Made by a program: the position numbers and the translations under genes. Of a stretch of DNA of 25,411 nucleotides, positions 7,424 to 15,095 are shown piece after piece. The notes under the pieces are model-generated. The model saw only the letters and a list, made by a program, of their open reading frames with translations, had not been told where the DNA came from and ran no database searches. The DNA is from JAIRTY01 sp050257395 (GTDB taxonomy: Bacteria; Actinomycetota; Actinomycetes; Streptosporangiales; Streptosporangiaceae): contig JBLMWU010000290.1 of the NCBI GenBank assembly GCA_050257395.1, positions 1-25,411 on the forward strand. The letters run 5' to 3'. Within the stretch, counting starts at the first letter, position 1. Each line of letters opens with the position of its first letter.

Positions 7424-8785
7424 GTGGCCAACAGCATCCTGATCAGCGGCGGCACGGTGATCGACGGCACCGGCGCCGGGCCGGCCGCCGGCCAGGCGGT
7501 GCTGCTGCGCGACGGGGTCATCACGGCGGTCGGCCAGGCGGCGCTGGACCAGGCCGCCGCCGCGGGCGTGGCGGAGCGGATCGACGCCACCGGCAAGACC
7601 GTCATGCCGGGGCTGATCGACGCGCACACGCACCTGAGCTTTGGCGAGCCCACCGGCAACGATGAGCTGTTCTTCCACCGCACCGAGGCCTACTCCTCGA
7701 TGCTGTCCGCCTACAACGCCCGCAAGGTGCTGCGGGCCGGTGTCACCAGCGTGCTGGATGCCGACTGCCTGTGGAACATCGGCGTCGAGCTGCGGGACGC
7801 GATCGAGGCCGGCATCGTCGAGGGCCCGCGGATGCGGGCGGGCGGCAACGCGCTGATGACCTCGCTGGGTGGCACCGCGGGCCGGCTCATCCGGGACGAG
7901 GGCACCACCGGCTACGCCACCGTGGTGCACGACACCGCCGGGATCGTCAGGGAGATACGGCGCCAGATCAAGTACGGCGTGGACTGGATCAAGGTGATGA
8001 TCACCGGGCTGATCCCCAGCATGCAGGGCCCGGAGGTCCAGGTCTGGAAGCTCGACGAGATCAGGGCGGTCTGCGACACCGCGCACGAGCTCGGCATCCC
8101 GGTGGTCGGGCACTGCCGCAACGCACAGAGCACCCGGGACGCCGCCCGGGCGGGCATGGACCTCATCTACCACTCCTCCTACCTCGACGACGAGGCGCTG
8201 GCGGCGGTGATCGAGGCCGGGTCGGCGCTGTGCCCCACGTTCACCCTGCTCGGCAACCTGGCCGACTACGGGGAGAAGATCGGCACCGCGCCGGAACTGC
8301 TGGCGGTGTTCCGGGCCGAGATCGAGGTGACGGCGCAGATGCTCGCCAAGGCCCACCAGGCGGGCGTCAGGATACTCACCGGCTCGGAGACCGGGTTCGC
8401 GGTCACCCCGGTCGGCGAATGGCATGCCCGTGAGCTGGAGATGCTGGTCAGTTACCTGGGCATGACCCCGCTGGAGGCCATCACCTGCGCGACCGCGAAC
8501 GGCGCGCTGGCGATGAAGATGGAGGGGAAGATCGGCACCCTGGAGCCCGGCCGGGCCGCTGACGTGCTGGTGATCGACGGCGACCCGCTGGCTGACATCC
8601 GCATCCTGCAGGACAGGTCGAAGATCTCCGAGGTGATCTCCCGCGGCCGCCGGGTGGACCTGCTCACCCCCATCCCGGAGCGGAAGGTCCACCCGGGGGA
8701 GCAGGTCCGCTTCCTCGCGTCCTGCCCGCTGACCCGCTCGCTCGCCCTCACCGAGGAGGACCTGCGGAAACTGTCCCGCGTGTGA
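7424..8785 (+). CDS. Metal-dependent amidohydrolase (imidazolonepropionase/prolidase-like)
   Basis: A 453-residue TIM-barrel amidohydrolase that hydrolyses amide, ester or ring C-N bonds. Metal-site residues visible: HxH in DAHTHL (H68, H70), the carbamylated-lysine candidate K190 in DWIKVM, H230 in VVGHCRN and H250 in YHSSYLDD. The position normally held by catalytic Asp (GTD) reads GSETG, so Glu322 replaces Asp; the adjacent GEWHARELE looks subfamily-typical. The C-terminal LEPGRAADVLVIDGDPLADI is the usual family signature closing the beta-sandwich. The start is GTG at 7424 (MANSILISGG), five bases after GGAGG (7414-7418); an in-frame ATG at 7397 has a weaker site. It is divergent from the molybdenum hydroxylase operon. 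Substrate unknown. Confidence 0.9.
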   Translation: MANSILISGGTVIDGTGAGPAAGQAVLLRDGVITAVGQAALDQAAAAGVAERIDATGKTVMPGLIDAHTHLSFGEPTGNDELFFHRTEAYSSMLSAYNARKVLRAGVTSVLDADCLWNIGVELRDAIEAGIVEGPRMRAGGNALMTSLGGTAGRLIRDEGTTGYATVVHDTAGIVREIRRQIKYGVDWIKVMITGLIPSMQGPEVQVWKLDEIRAVCDTAHELGIPVVGHCRNAQSTRDAARAGMDLIYHSSYLDDEALAAVIEAGSALCPTFTLLGNLADYGEKIGTAPELLAVFRAEIEVTAQMLAKAHQAGVRILTGSETGFAVTPVGEWHARELEMLVSYLGMTPLEAITCATANGALAMKMEGKIGTLEPGRAADVLVIDGDPLADIRILQDRSKISEVISRGRRVDLLTPIPERKVHPGEQVRFLASCPLTRSLALTEEDLRKLSRV

Positions 8786-8830
8786 CGAGCGCCGGGTAAC
8801 GGGGCCCGCCAGCCCCAGAGCTACGGCCCG

Positions 8831-9049
8831 TCAGTCCAGGTCCACCGGCTCGCCGTCCTCGGTGAGGACGATGGCGCCGGACGGGCAGGCGCGGGCGACG
8901 GCGATCAGCCGGGTGCGGTCCAGCGACTGCCCGCCGTCCACCGCGTGCGACAGCTCGTCCCCGTCGAACTCGAACGCCCCGGGCGCGTCCGCGACGCACT
9001 TGCCCGAACTGATGCAGACGTCCGTGTCCACCTCGGCCCGCAGCGCCAT
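8831..9049 (-). CDS. 3Fe-4S-type ferredoxin, P450 redox partner
   Basis: A 72-residue acidic ferredoxin that delivers electrons to P450s. Its Cys pattern is C12-x5-C18 (VCISSGKC) and C55 in ACPSGAI, with no fourth Cys after C12-x2. That is the usual arrangement of actinobacterial P450-associated 3Fe-4S ferredoxins. ATG at 9047-9049 is one base after the P450 stop at 9051, and its ribosome binding site (GGAGAGGGG) lies inside the end of that P450 gene, so the two are translationally coupled. It is the only ferredoxin in the window, so it may also serve the other P450s. No ferredoxin reductase is present here. Confidence 0.92.
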   Translation of the reverse strand: MALRAEVDTDVCISSGKCVADAPGAFEFDGDELSHAVDGGQSLDRTRLIAVARACPSGAIVLTEDGEPVDLD

Positions 9050-9050
9050 G

Positions 9051-10265
9051 TCAGCCCCTCTCCGTCGCCGGTCCCAGCAGCACCGGATAGGACGCCCAGT
9101 ACGGCCGGGCGGTGGTCGTGTCCCACTCCGGCGGGTTGTCCGGGTCGCGCCGCAGGCCGGCCTGGAACATCCGCTGCACCGCGACCGGCACCAGCCCGGT
9201 CAGGTGGCCCTCGCCGGGATCCTCCGCCGCCACCACGCCCGCCGCGAGGTCCTGCCCGATGCACACGTGCATGCCCGCCGCGAAGCTCAGCCCGTACGGC
9301 GCGACCCCCTCCGGGGTGGCCCGGGTCGGGTCGAAGGCATCCGCGTCCGGCCCGAACAGCTCGGGGTCCCGGTTGACCTTGGCCAGGTCGATCACGACCT
9401 TGCTGCCCTCCGGGATATGGACGCCGGACTTGAGGGTGATGCCAGCCAGCGCCCGCCGGATGCCGACCGGGCTGGAGGGGTTGAGCCGGATCGTCTCGTG
9501 CACGCACCGCTGCACGAAGAGCCGGTCCCGCTGCAGCCGCCCGAGATCCTCCGGATGGTCAGCCACCCAGGACAGGGCGTGGTCGATCGTGCGGACGAAC
9601 GCGGTCGCGCTCGTGTGCGCGCCGGCCAGCAGGAAGAACGCGACCTCCCGGGCCAGCACGTCGCCGGCCAGGTCCAGCTCGCCGGCATGCCGGAGCAGGG
9701 CGGTGAGCACGTCCCGGGGCAGGTCCTCCTCTGCCGCCCGGCCCGCCGCCACCGCGTCCAGCAGTTCCCGCCGCCGGGCGATGGACGGGGCCAGGAACTC
9801 CTCCCGCCACGCCTGCAGCTGCCCGGCGATCACCGCGGTGCGCTCGGCCCGGTCCTGGGTGGAGTGCGCCAGCGTGGCGCCCTCGATGAAGTAGCGGACA
9901 TAGCCGTGCAGCCGGGCTGTTTCCGCTGCTGTGCCCGCGGGCCGGTCCACCCCGGCGGTCACGGCGGCGAGGTTGAGCATGAGCGCGTGGCCGAAATGGA
10001 CGAGTTCGGCCCGCCCGGCAGCCAGGTGCGGCGCCAGGGTCTGCTCCATCACGCCCGGGAACAGATCGCGCTCGTAGTGGTCGAACGTTTCCCGCCGGAA
10101 CATCCGGTTCTCCAGGCGGCGGCGCCGCTTGTGCTCCTCGCCGTGCAGGTTCACCAGCACCCCGGCCATCACGACCGCCCCGGCGTCGTACAGGCCCTGG
10201 CGCAGGTCCTTCTGCCGGTAGGCATCCCGGGCGTCGCGGAAGTTGTCGATGACGATCTCGGTCAT
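9051..10265 (-). CDS. Cytochrome P450 (second of a paralogue pair)
   Basis: A 404-residue P450 paralogous to the one at 2347-3552. Motifs: ExxR in HETIRL (E257, R260), the heme loop FAAGMHVCIG with Cys335, and an I-helix AGAHTS (214-219) where His217 takes the place of the usual acid. It also shares the N-terminal YDAG...LHGEEHKRRRR pattern and the terminal DPDNPP...SYPVLL. ATG at 10263-10265 has GGAGGG upstream. It is followed directly by the ferredoxin gene. Its promoter region faces the ThuA-like gene across a large inverted repeat at 10293-10324. Function: NAD(P)H-driven oxygenation of an unknown substrate, through the adjacent ferredoxin. Confidence 0.94.
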   Translation of the reverse strand: MTEIVIDNFRDARDAYRQKDLRQGLYDAGAVVMAGVLVNLHGEEHKRRRRLENRMFRRETFDHYERDLFPGVMEQTLAPHLAAGRAELVHFGHALMLNLAAVTAGVDRPAGTAAETARLHGYVRYFIEGATLAHSTQDRAERTAVIAGQLQAWREEFLAPSIARRRELLDAVAAGRAAEEDLPRDVLTALLRHAGELDLAGDVLAREVAFFLLAGAHTSATAFVRTIDHALSWVADHPEDLGRLQRDRLFVQRCVHETIRLNPSSPVGIRRALAGITLKSGVHIPEGSKVVIDLAKVNRDPELFGPDADAFDPTRATPEGVAPYGLSFAAGMHVCIGQDLAAGVVAAEDPGEGHLTGLVPVAVQRMFQAGLRRDPDNPPEWDTTTARPYWASYPVLLGPATERG

Positions 10266-10292
10266 GCGGCGCCCTCCGCCCGGTCCGGGAAC

Positions 10293-10324
10293 ACATGCGT
10301 CGCTAGCTCTCTAGCGCCGCATGT
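10293..10324. promoter_or_regulatory. 32-bp inverted repeat, candidate operator between divergent genes
   Basis: The arms ACATGCG and CGCATGT enclose an inner pair CGCTAG / CTAGCG around CTCT: 13 of 14 arm positions pair, with one mismatch (T/C) between the outer and inner blocks. The repeat sits 28 bp upstream of the P450 ATG (10265) and 51 bp upstream of the ThuA-like ATG (10375). Its size and two-fold symmetry suit a dimeric repressor (TetR, GntR or MarR size range) controlling both directions. The TrmB-type regulator at 11952 is a possible binder, but there is no direct evidence. Confidence 0.6.
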
Positions 10325-10374
10325 GGGATGGTATGTGCAAACCGGATCTGGCGTCCATGCCCGGGAGGCTGCTG

Positions 10375-11097
10375 ATGACCGCCGGCCCCGCCAGCAGGCC
10401 GCGCGCCACCGCGGTGATCCTCTCCGGCGGCGTCGCCCACGACTTCCCGGCGCTGTCCGCGCGGCTGGCGGACCTGCTCGCCGGGGCCGGCGTGACGGCG
10501 GTGATCCGCACCGACATCGAGCAGGCCGCACTCGCCGCCGGCGCCGCGGACCTGCTGGTGGTGAACATGCTCCGGTGGCGGATGCTGGACGGCCGCTACG
10601 CGGCCCAGCGCGGTCAGTGGGGACTGACCCTGAGCGGGCCCGCCCGGGCCGCCGTCACCGGGTGGGTGCATGGCGGGGGTGCGGTCCTGGCGATGCATGC
10701 CTCCTGCATCTGCTTCGATGACTGGCCCGAGTGGAAACAGCTGGCCGGGGCGCGCTGGGCGTGGGGGACCTCTGGTCATCCCCCCGCCGGGCCGGCCCAG
10801 GTGCAGGTGGCCGGCAGCCACCCGATCGTGGCCGGGCTGCCTGCCACCTTCAGCACCGACGACGAGATCTACGGCTTCCTGGACCTGGCGGCCGGCGTGG
10901 AACCGCTGCTGACCGCGGAGCACGGCGGCGTCAGCCACCCGCTGCTGTGGGCCCGCGCGGCCGGGGCGGGCCGGGTGGCGCACACCACCCTCGGCCACCA
11001 CCTGCCCTCTTACGATCCGCCCGAGGTCCAGCGGATCGTCCGCCGCAGCGCGCTGTGGGCACTCGGCGAACCCGACGAGGCCGTCGCGGCGGCCTAG
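10375..11097 (+). CDS. ThuA-like domain protein (class I glutamine amidotransferase-like fold)
   Basis: A 240-residue protein with the ThuA-like pattern. The N-terminal strand RATAVILSGGVAHDFPALS is followed by a mid-protein VNMLRW segment, GWVHGGGAVLAMHASC (nucleophile-elbow region; the elbow has no obvious glutaminase Cys-His-Glu triad), DDWPEWKQLAGARW, and the closing LGHHLPSYDPPEVQRIVRRSALWAL. ThuA relatives occur in trehalose/sugar catabolism and as putative hydrolases or cofactor-binding proteins; no reaction is established for most. ATG at 10375 is chosen because GGGAGG (10363-10368) lies six bases upstream; the frame runs back to 10321 without such a site. It is divergent from the P450-ferredoxin pair and convergent with the SDR at 11175. 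Confidence 0.8.
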   Translation: MTAGPASRPRATAVILSGGVAHDFPALSARLADLLAGAGVTAVIRTDIEQAALAAGAADLLVVNMLRWRMLDGRYAAQRGQWGLTLSGPARAAVTGWVHGGGAVLAMHASCICFDDWPEWKQLAGARWAWGTSGHPPAGPAQVQVAGSHPIVAGLPATFSTDDEIYGFLDLAAGVEPLLTAEHGGVSHPLLWARAAGAGRVAHTTLGHHLPSYDPPEVQRIVRRSALWALGEPDEAVAAA

Positions 11098-11134
11098 CCG
11101 CGGCCTGCCCCGGTCCGCGGGTAACGGCAGGTGC

Positions 11135-11173
11135 CGGCTCCCCGCCCGGTACTTCGCTAGTGAACGGGAGCCG
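11135..11173. terminator. Candidate bidirectional terminator hairpin
   Basis: CGGCTCCC (11135-11142) and GGGAGCCG (11166-11173) form a perfect 8-bp stem around a 23-base loop, in the 77-bp gap between two convergent genes. The loop itself contains a near-palindrome TTCGCTAGTGAA (11153-11164), so a nested fold or a protein site is also possible. There is no U-tract, as is common in actinobacteria. Confidence 0.4.
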
Positions 11174-11174
11174 C

Positions 11175-11939
11175 CTACGCGTTGGTGACGCCGAGGGACA
11201 GGCCGCCGTCCACGGTGAGCACCGTGCCGGTCACCCAGCCGGCCGTGGCCAGGTAGGCGGCGCCCTCGGCGATGTCCGTACCGGTCCCGATCCGGCCGAG
11301 CGCGTGCGCTGGCGCCAGGCTCTGCAGCCGCGCCAGGTTGTCCGCCGGGCTGCCCAGCCCGGCCCTGACGTTGATCTCGGTCGGCACCGCGCCGGGCCGG
11401 ATGCAGTTGACGCGGACCCCGGCCGTCCCCAGTTCGGCCGCGAGCACGCCGGTCAGGGTCTCCAGCGCGCCCTTGGTCGCCGCATACGGGGACGCGCCGG
11501 GAAATGCCCGCTGGGTGTGCACGGAGCCGAACAGGATCACGTTCCCCCGGGCGGCCCGCAGCGCGGGCAGCGCCGCGCCGGTGAGCTGCATCGGGCCTAC
11601 CACGTTGGCGTGGAACAAGCCCAGCAGCGTGCCTTCGTCCAGCCCGTCGATCGGGCCCCGGTACATGTTGCCGGCCGCGTTGACCAGCGTGTGCAGCCCG
11701 CCGCCGTGCCCGGTCGCGGCCGCCACCAGCGCGGCCCGGTCCGCCGCCTTGGTCACGTCGGCGGGCACCGCCAGGCAGGCATCGCCTATCGACGCGGCGA
11801 CCGCCGCGACCTTGTCCGGCCGCCGGCCGGCGATGGTGACCCGGGCGCCAAGCGCGGCGAAGTGGCGGGCGATGGCCTCGCCGATGCCCGACCCGCCCCC
11901 GGTCACCAGCACGGAAGAATCCCTGATCGCGCTCACCAT
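11175..11939 (-). CDS. Short-chain dehydrogenase/reductase (classical SDR)
   Basis: A 254-residue classical SDR catalysing NAD(P)-dependent alcohol/ketone conversion. Motifs: cofactor loop TGGGSGIG (13-20), NAAG (87-90), catalytic S139 in FGSVH, Y152 and K156 in YAATK, and RPGAV. Two Arg at the end of the second strand (GRRPDK, about 38-43) suggest NADP(H) preference. It ends with the usual TVDGG. ATG at 11937-11939 lies 12 bp after the stop of the TrmB-type regulator, so the two are probably co-transcribed. The neighbours (another SDR, P450s) suggest a role in oxidising hydroxylated intermediates; the substrate is not known. Confidence 0.93.
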   Translation of the reverse strand: MVSAIRDSSVLVTGGGSGIGEAIARHFAALGARVTIAGRRPDKVAAVAASIGDACLAVPADVTKAADRAALVAAATGHGGGLHTLVNAAGNMYRGPIDGLDEGTLLGLFHANVVGPMQLTGAALPALRAARGNVILFGSVHTQRAFPGASPYAATKGALETLTGVLAAELGTAGVRVNCIRPGAVPTEINVRAGLGSPADNLARLQSLAPAHALGRIGTGTDIAEGAAYLATAGWVTGTVLTVDGGLSLGVTNA

Positions 11940-11951
11940 GCCCGCCTGCCG

Positions 11952-12839
11952 TCAGCCGCGGCGGCCGCGGCCGGGCCGCTCCGGCTGCTGCCCGGCGGTG
12001 CCGGCCCGGCCCGGGGGCCTGACCGCCCGGGCCGCCCGGAGATGGACAAACTCGGGGTTCGAGCGGACGTACTCGGTCACCTGCCTGGCGCCGAACTGCT
12101 CGCCCAGCAGCTGCATGGCGATGTCGTGCCGCACGTATTCGGTGGCCAGCAGCACCACGGCCGGGTTGTCGGTGTAGATGCCCCACCCGTCGCCGTTCTC
12201 CAGGCCGCCGATCACCGCCTGCCGGTTGTCCCCGACCACGGCGAACAGCCGGTAGCCCAGGTAGTCCAGCACGAAGTCCGGCGGCGAGAACCGGTGCCGG
12301 TAGGTGTGGCCGATCGGCTCCGGTTTCTCCCCGAAGACGAGCATGGTCACGTCGACGCCGCGCTGCTCGGCGGCGGCGAGCGCCGGCCTGAGCTGCCCCG
12401 TCTCCTCCGGCCAGATGGAGACGAACAGGTCGCGCTGGGACTCGCGGATGACATCGGCCGACCGCTCCAGCAGGGCGTCGTAGCCGCTGATGTTGTGGAT
12501 CAGATGCGCCTCGGAGGGTGCCGCGAGCGAGGGCAGTTCGGCGCGCAGCGCCTGCAGCGACTCCTCGAACTCGTGGCTCATCCGGTTCAGCAGCGCGTTC
12601 GGCGGCAGCGGGACGTAGCAGGTGGCGTCCTTGGCCGTGCGCGTCTCGAAGGCGGCCCCGCGTGCCACCAGCTTGGCCAGCGTCTCGTACACCGTGCTGC
12701 GCGGCACGCCCGAGCTCTTCGCCACCTCATAGCCGTTGAGCGGGCCGCCGGCGGTGATGAGCGCAAGGTAGACCTTGGCCTCGTAGGTGGACATGCCCAG
12801 CTCGCCGAGCCGCTCCACCAGCCGCGTCACACTCGCCAT
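11952..12839 (-). CDS. TrmB-family transcriptional regulator
   Basis: A 295-residue regulator. The N-terminal winged helix spans about residues 15-65 (MSTYEAKVYLALITAGG, then GYEVAKSSGVPRSTVYETLAKLVARG), the TrmB pattern of a wHTH with recognition helix SGVPRSTVYETL. A short coiled linker (about 80-105) leads to a C-terminal effector domain of the phospholipase D-like type (HLIHNISGYDALLERSADVIRES... DLFVSIWPEE). The last 25 residues are Arg/Pro/Gly-rich and probably disordered. TrmB proteins sense sugars or other small molecules. Lying between two SDR genes (12 bp after it, 70 bp before it), it probably controls this operon and perhaps the facing P450s. Start ATG 12837-12839; the ribosome binding site is weak. 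Confidence 0.88.
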   Translation of the reverse strand: MASVTRLVERLGELGMSTYEAKVYLALITAGGPLNGYEVAKSSGVPRSTVYETLAKLVARGAAFETRTAKDATCYVPLPPNALLNRMSHEFEESLQALRAELPSLAAPSEAHLIHNISGYDALLERSADVIRESQRDLFVSIWPEETGQLRPALAAAEQRGVDVTMLVFGEKPEPIGHTYRHRFSPPDFVLDYLGYRLFAVVGDNRQAVIGGLENGDGWGIYTDNPAVVLLATEYVRHDIAMQLLGEQFGARQVTEYVRSNPEFVHLRAARAVRPPGRAGTAGQQPERPGRGRRG

Positions 12840-12909
12840 GTCTCATCCATCGCCCGGTAGCCAAGCCCGACGCTGCGAGGGTACCGGCCCGCTGCCTGAG
12901 CCGCTGCGG

Positions 12910-13683
12910 TCATGTCCCCACCGAGTCCACGCTGGCCGGCCGGGGGAGCGAGCCGAGGGCCGAGATGGTGATGCCGCCGTCCACCACCAGCGTCTGCCCG
13001 GTCAGGTAGGACGATCCGGGGCCCGCCAGGAACAGCACGGCGGCGGCGACTTCTTCCGCCGCGCCGAGCCGGTTCAGCGGGACCCGGCGCTGGCGCTGCT
13101 CCCGGACCTGCCGGTCCGCGTAGATCGGCTCGGACATGCCCGCGTCAATCAGCCCGGGTGCGACGCAGTTGACCCGCAGGCCCAGCGGGGCCCACTCCAG
13201 CGCCATCTGCTGCGTGAGCATCACGATGCCCGCCTTGGAGGCGCTGTAGCCGCCGGCGTAGGGGGCGGCGGCGACGCCGTTGATCGAGGCGATGTTGACC
13301 AGGCAGCCGCCCCCGCCGTCGCCCAGCAGCCGCGCATAGCACCGCCCGACGATGAAGCTGCCGGTCAGGTTCACCCGCAGCGCCTGCTCCCAGTCGGTGA
13401 CGGCCAGCTCCAGCAGCGGCCCGAAGCGGACGATCCCGGCGTTGTTCACGACCGCGGCCGGCGGCCCGGGCAGCGCCGCGAAGGCCGCCCGCACCGCATC
13501 CTCGTCGGTCACGTCCACCCCGGCCGCCACCACGCCGTCGCCGAGCTGCCCGGCCGTGGCCGCGGCTGCTTCCTCGTCGGTGTCCCAGATCGCGACCGAG
13601 AAGCCGTCCCTGGCGGCCAGCCTCGCTATCACGGCCCCGATGCCCCGGGCGCCGCCGGTGACCACCAGCCACTTCGCAGCCAT
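12910..13683 (-). CDS. Short-chain dehydrogenase/reductase (classical SDR, NAD type)
   Basis: A 257-residue classical SDR. TGGARGIG is at 9-16, an acidic residue at the end of strand 2 (D34 in IWDTD) favours NAD(H), NNAG is at 80-83, catalytic S133 in NIASINGV, and Y146/K150 in YSASK. LTGQTLVVDGG closes the fold. ATG at 13681-13683 is preceded by GGAGAG. It is the first gene of the SDR-TrmB-SDR operon. Its family resembles dehydrogenases that oxidise cyclic or secondary alcohols, so oxidation of a P450 or hydratase product is plausible (inference). Confidence 0.93.
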   Translation of the reverse strand: MAAKWLVVTGGARGIGAVIARLAARDGFSVAIWDTDEEAAAATAGQLGDGVVAAGVDVTDEDAVRAAFAALPGPPAAVVNNAGIVRFGPLLELAVTDWEQALRVNLTGSFIVGRCYARLLGDGGGGCLVNIASINGVAAAPYAGGYSASKAGIVMLTQQMALEWAPLGLRVNCVAPGLIDAGMSEPIYADRQVREQRQRRVPLNRLGAAEEVAAAVLFLAGPGSSYLTGQTLVVDGGITISALGSLPRPASVDSVGT

Positions 13684-13918
13684 GTCCGCTCTCTCCAGCT
13701 GTGTCCGGCGCTGCCCGCCGCCTGCCGCAGCCTCATGGGGAACGGCGTCATGTACCTAACGACTGTCACTGCGCACCCTACCGGGAGACACCGGAACCGT
13801 CCATGACCGCGGATGACAGCGGTGCACCTGCCGCGAACGTGGTGACTGCCTGGGTGATACCCGCCGCAGCTCCCCCCTAAGGTCGCTAGAGTAACAACGA
13901 CGCCAGGAAGGGGATGGC
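13684..13918. other. Divergent intergenic region of SDR and ACMSD-like genes
   Basis: 235 bp between divergent starts; no gene is supported. CCTAACGACT (13755-13764) is the reverse complement of AGTCGTTAGG, which also occurs upstream of the amidohydrolase at 7366-7375. TAGAGT (13887-13892) within CGCTAGAGT is a fair -10 candidate for the plus-strand gene, though no good -35 is visible at the right spacing. Both are weak signals. Confidence 0.4.
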
Positions 13919-14920
13919 ATGCCGGCCGGCGACACGGTCATCGACGTCCACGCGCACGTGGTGCTGCCGGTCTCGTTCGGTGCCGCCGGGGCGGCCGGCC
14001 CGGAGCTCGGCGAGACGGACGGCGTCCCCTGGTTCCGGGTCGGGGAGTACGTGCTTCGTGGCGTCCGCTACCGCGGCAGCCCGTTCATGGACGCCGGGCT
14101 CCGCCTGCAGGAGATGGACCGCCGCGGCATCGGCCTGCAGCTGCTCTCGCCCAATCCGCTGACGTACTTCGGCGACCTGGCCCCGGCCGCGGCCGCGGCG
14201 TACTGCCGGGCGCACAATGACGGGCTCGCCGCGGTCGTCGCCGCGCACCCGGGCCGCCTGCTGGGCGCGGCGCAGCTGCCCATGCAGGACATCGCCGCCG
14301 CCATCCGCGAACTCCAGCGGGCGGTCCGGAACCTGGGGCTGCGGGCCGCCTACATCGACACCGACCCCTGCCGTCCGCTCGACGACCCGGCCATGGACGA
14401 TTTCTACGCCTGCGTCACCGAGCTGGACGTGCCGCTGTTCGTGCATCCGACCTCGATCGGCCCGGGCGGGCCGCCGGCCGATCCCCGGCTGCGCCGCTTC
14501 GACCTGGACCTGCTGGTCGGCTTCGCCTACCAGGAGACGCTCGCGATCGCGGCGCTTGTCGTAGGCGGGGTGCTGGACCGGCACCCGCGGCTGGACGTGT
14601 GCGTCAGCCACGGCGGCGGCGCGATCGAGGCACTGGCCGCCCGGTTCGGCAGCGCCGCCCGGAGCCGGCCCTGGGCGCCGGAACGGCTGCGGGCCGAGGG
14701 GTTCGGCAGCTACCTGCGCAGGCTCTGGTTTGACACCCACGTGCACAGCGAGCGCGTCCTGGCCGGCCTGATCGAGCTGGCAGGTCCCGGCCGGCTCGTC
14801 TACGGCACCAACTTCGCGGGCTGGGACGCGGAGGGGGCCAGCGGCCCGCCCCAGGCGCCGGGCCTGGACCTCACGGCCAACGCCCGCCGCCTGCTGCGCC
14901 TGGACAGCAGACCATATTGA
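13919..14920 (+). CDS. Amidohydrolase-2 family (ACMSD-like) metal-dependent hydrolase/decarboxylase
   Basis: A 333-residue TIM-barrel protein of the aminocarboxymuconate-semialdehyde decarboxylase group, whose members do nonoxidative decarboxylation or C-C/lactone hydrolysis of aromatic intermediates. Visible metal and catalytic positions: HxH in DVHAHVV (H11, H13), H176 in FVHPTS and H231 in VSHGGG. The usual terminal Asp (GTD/GSD before Phe/Tyr-Pro) is replaced by Asn298 in YGTNFAGWD, a change that may be subfamily-typical but could alter metal content. ATG 13919 is chosen: GGAAGGGG (13906-13913) lies five bases upstream. It is divergent from the SDR-TrmB operon. The chain ends within 30 residues of the Asn, a normal length for the group. 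Confidence 0.87.
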   Translation: MPAGDTVIDVHAHVVLPVSFGAAGAAGPELGETDGVPWFRVGEYVLRGVRYRGSPFMDAGLRLQEMDRRGIGLQLLSPNPLTYFGDLAPAAAAAYCRAHNDGLAAVVAAHPGRLLGAAQLPMQDIAAAIRELQRAVRNLGLRAAYIDTDPCRPLDDPAMDDFYACVTELDVPLFVHPTSIGPGGPPADPRLRRFDLDLLVGFAYQETLAIAALVVGGVLDRHPRLDVCVSHGGGAIEALAARFGSAARSRPWAPERLRAEGFGSYLRRLWFDTHVHSERVLAGLIELAGPGRLVYGTNFAGWDAEGASGPPQAPGLDLTANARRLLRLDSRPY

Positions 14921-14943
14921 CCTGATCGCCAGGTCGGCAGATA

Positions 14944-15081
14944 TTGTCACCTCACGGTACTGACATAGTCGCGCAAAGTGAGCTAGCGTCCGTTTCGGCA
15001 GGGGTTACCGGACGAATGTTCGGTGACCGACCGTGGTGCACCTCGCGGAGGAACCCCATGACGCAGGCGACGGCCGGCACC
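14944..15081 (+). repeat. P450-promoter repeat, copy C1
   Basis: A copy of the region upstream of the third P450 (18359-18500). It begins TTGTCACCTCA and contains the same -35/-10 pair (CTGACA 14960-14965, TAGCGT 14984-14989, 18-bp spacer), the palindrome TCGGTGACCGA (15020-15030), GGAGG, and an ATG at 15058. A weaker match may start at 14929. Compared with the parent, it lacks the seven bases ATGACGG that provide the P450 start. The ORF from 15058 reads MTQATAGTAG and then runs antisense into the aarF remnant, stopping at 15111. The promoter may still be active. Confidence 0.8.
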
Positions 15082-15095
15082 GCAGGGCAGGCCGT

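Noticed and set aside
8801..8816. Hairpin GGGGC/GCCCC between convergent amidohydrolase and ferredoxin genes
   Set aside because: Only a five-bp stem, easily expected by chance at this GC content.
10303..12860. Frames of 627 (minus) and 709 (plus) codons spanning several genes
   Set aside because: They cross ThuA, SDR and TrmB genes that each have proper motifs and starts; compositional artefacts.
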